From Dictyobacter vulcani (GTDB lineage: Bacteria; Chloroflexota; Ktedonobacteria; Ktedonobacterales; Ktedonobacteraceae): a stretch of DNA of 64,000 nt. The notes beneath the pieces were generated by a model. It was not told where the DNA came from, searched no databases, and was given only the letters and a program-made list of their open reading frames with translations. Location of the stretch: the NCBI RefSeq assembly GCF_008974265.1, contig NZ_BKZW01000002.1, positions 992,001 to 1,056,000 of the forward strand. The letters are read 5' to 3'. Positions within the stretch are counted from its first letter, which is position 1; the number at the start of each line of letters is the position of its first letter. Below are positions 61,684 through 64,000 of this stretch, in pieces. Both the position numbers and the translations under genes were made by a program.

Positions 61684-62079
61684 TCGTCCCTGACAAATAG
61701 TAGTCAAATGTGCTATACTCCTATACAGGAATATAGAAAGAATCACGTATCCACAAATTTAGCGCTGGTATGCTATTATTTGTGTGTCTTTTTATCCCTG
61801 GAAGCATCCTCTTTTCATTGGCGAAAACTTCTGCTGCTTCTTCCATCAATGCTTCGATGACGCTCACACTGAAGCGTGACTTCATGCTATAAAAAAACAA
61901 TCGTGAACGCCGCTCATTCGCGGCTAGTGAAGCCGCTACAACACAACTATGGCAAGCTGATCAATATAGTGGAAACGTGACAGCCAGTCAGGCGACTTCA
62001 CTCACACGATTGAACGGCATGCCTTAAAAGGCCAATTCAACCTGAAATTTCTCATTTGCGGCGGAGGTTTTGCGGATTA
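61684..62079. other. Intergenic region with a repeat shared with 53829-53854
   Basis: No gene is recognisable. A 26-base stretch at 61891-61916 matches 53829-53854 at 24 positions, starting with a run of seven A and containing CAATCGTGA. Just after it, GCGGCTAGTGAAGCCGC can form a short hairpin. Confidence 0.5.
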
Positions 62080-64000
62080 ATGCATCCTATTTTTACATCT
62101 TCTAAAAGTTTTCTCAAACATATTTATACAAATCTTTCCCTGGATCGACCAACCTTCATCAATGGCGTGCGCATAACAGCTATTACGCTCATTCCTGTTC
62201 TGCTGGGCATGGTGTTTCATGCCTATAACCTGGGGGTGATGTGTTTCCTGGGTGGTCTTTATGTCGTTCTGGCCGATGTCGGGGGAACCTATCGTTCACG
62301 TGCCTTTGCGATGGGCTCGGCCACGTTAGGTGTGGCCCTGGCAGCATTTGTCGCGACCCTGGCAGGTGGGACAATCTGGCTAGCGGTTCCATTGATGTTT
62401 CTGGTGGCCTTCTGCATGAGTATGCTAGGCGTCTTTGGCAATACCGGTTCCAAAGTTGGCTTTGTCGTGATCGGTATTCTTATCCTTATCCTGGGACAAC
62501 CCGGCGATTTTATACAGGCGGTCGAACGTTTTTTTGCCCTTCTCACTGGTGGTCTGTGGGCAATGTTGTTAACACTTTATCTCTGGCCGCTTCAGCCACT
62601 GCAACCAGTGCGTGAGGTGCTGGCAGATTATTATCGAGCCTTGAGCACTTTTCTGGTGCGATCTACGGGTCGACCAGATGCAGATACTCTGGAGCATGGT
62701 GCTGGTATGACTCATTGGAATCAGGCCGTCAAGCAGGAGCGCGCACGCGTCCTGGCAGTACATGACCAGGCCCATGCCAGTATGGTCTCCTATCGTTCCG
62801 CACGCCAGGGATCAACTCCAATTGGACAGCGCTTCCTGTTATTAACCCTGACCGCTGACCGCCTGTTTGATGCCTCGATTGCTCTGGCTGAAGGTATTGA
62901 AATAGCATATACTCAGACGCAGGTAACGCATATTCAAGTGTTGCTTAATGAGTGTGTCCAACATGTTTCTGAGGTGCTCGCTTCGCTAGCCTCTACCATC
63001 CAGTCTGGTAACGACCTGGAGCCAGCGTTTTTTCAGCAGGAATTAGCTAATCTGGAAGAGCGTGAGGCTGCGTTGCGTGAGACGCTACCGCGCCTGATCG
63101 ATGATTATAAGACGCTGGTCAGTGTGCGGAATGTAACGCGTTTGTTGCGTACGATGATTGAAGAAGTACGCATCGCTGGTGGGCACTTGCAGGAATCCAA
63201 TGCGAACACGCCTGGCATGCCCGTTGAAGCACGCCAGCACTATAGGCCCGGAGCATGGCTTAAAGGTATCCAGGCCTATATTTCAAGCCACTGGAGCATC
63301 CTAAAGGACAACCTGACTACCCGCTCCCTTGTCTACCGCCATTCTTTCCGCCTGGCCGTATCAGCGCCCTGGCCGTCACGATCTATATGTCCGCTGGCAT
63401 CCGCTATGGATACTGGATCCCGCTGACCATTCTTTTTATTTCTGAAGCCAGACTTTGGCGGCCTGCGTAAACGAGCCAACCAGCGTGTCTTTGGTACGGT
63501 GATGGGGGCGTGTTAGGAATAGTGATTGCGGGTGTGGTTCATAAACGAATTTGCCTTGCTATTCTTGCTGGTCTTTATTGCTTTTATGCTTCTCTCTCCT
63601 GAATGGTGATTACGGTTTCTTTGTGGCATTCTTAACCCTGTTTGTGGTCTTGCTGTTTGATGTGCCTCTGCCTGGTAACTGGCTGGTGGCCTGGATCAGG
63701 ATCTTCAATACAGTATTGGTGTGGCGTCATCTCGGTGGGCTGCTGGATACCTGATCTTTCCGCAATGGGAACGTGAGCGCTTGCCGGTGCAGTTGGCTAA
63801 AACTATTGCCGCTAACCGTCAGTACTTTCAGCGTGTGCTGTCGGCTTATCTGGGTGAGCCCGGTGATATGAAAGATTGCCGAGGCCAGTCGAAGGCCCAT
63901 TTAGAGAATGCGAATGCGGGCGGTTGCTTTTCAGCGCAATGCTGGCTGAACCAAAGAAAAAACAGGGTGACGTTGAACGTTTTATGCACTGGTAACTTAT
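62080..64000 (+). pseudogene. FUSC-family membrane protein (aromatic acid exporter type), frameshifted and running off the window
   Basis: The first frame encodes about 440 residues: a membrane half of six segments (ITALTLIPVLLGMVF-like start, GGLYVVLADVGGTYRSRAFA, GFVVIGILILILGQ), then a long soluble helical region with coiled-coil character (about 190-400). At residue 430 (SFRLAVS, near 63362) the frame breaks. The continuation LAVTIYMSAGIRYGYWIPLT is found one base away, then LKPDFGGLRKRANQRVFGTV, NGDYGFFVAFLTLFVVLLFD and GYLIFPQWERERLPVQLAKT follow in further frames. At least five shifts occur between 63360 and 64000, not all of one sign, so decay is as likely here as error. FUSC proteins export aromatic compounds. 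Confidence 0.82.

Overview
The window most resembles a chromosome segment of a filamentous, spore-forming member of Ktedonobacteria (phylum Chloroflexota). This is inferred from gene content, not from a marker gene. The signs are a TrmB-type regulator, an NB-ARC/TPR/LuxR regulator, an F420-type luciferase-like oxidoreductase, a KaiC-like signalling operon, FemAB and LysM proteins, many small unknown proteins, abundant non-coding mobile elements, and a type II polyketide cluster of the kind best known from Streptomyces. G+C is near half. I see no rRNA, tRNA or CRISPR array.

Layout. 1-6.5 kb: the N-terminus of purA, a TrmB regulator, an AAC(3)-family acetyltransferase with an IS66 element inserted directly behind its stop codon, and a two-gene ABC exporter with a clear promoter and operator. 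6.7-9.2 kb: a solitary atpD followed by a mosaic of palindromic elements. 9.3-18.9 kb: acetyltransferases, a frameshifted LuxR-type regulator, tiny cysteine-rich proteins, a frameshifted sensor kinase and a HAD hydrolase. 19-22.8 kb: a sugar ABC importer with a broken binding protein and two intact permeases. 24.4-29.4 kb: a five-gene minus-strand signalling operon (unknown protein, KaiC-like ATPase, receiver, histidine kinase, hybrid kinase). 29.6-35.2 kb: Usp, ArsB-like transporter, luciferase-like oxidoreductase, pentapeptide-repeat protein, membrane protein. 36.1-44.1 kb: the type II PKS cluster (O-methyltransferase, KS-alpha, KS-beta, ACP, metallo-beta-lactamase-fold protein, aromatase/cyclase, ABM monooxygenase, CocE-like hydrolase) with translationally coupled core genes. 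44.5-52.7 kb: thiD, an IS200/IS605 element (tnpA and tnpB), an ECF sigma factor, FemAB and LysM/transglycosylase proteins. 52.9-64 kb: hydrolase, PadR regulator beside a promoter with tandem palindromes, receivers, a P-loop kinase, MFS transporter, cupin plus Tm-1-like pair, and a broken FUSC transporter running off the window.

Three kinds of mobile non-coding element stand out. R1 is a roughly 405-bp element in three copies, each flanked by a different perfect 11-bp direct repeat. R2 is a 178-bp element in two copies with TA-type ends. R3 is a roughly 160-bp element with self-palindromic 27-bp ends. Long, almost perfect hairpins also close many transcription units.

Six genes (IS66 transposase, LuxR regulator, sensor kinase, sugar-binding protein, KS-beta, FUSC) are broken by frameshifts. 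In the first five every shift is repaired by adding one base, mostly beside a homopolymer run and with no stop in the continued frame. That pattern fits consensus sequencing errors at least as well as gene decay, so these genes should be treated as possibly intact.
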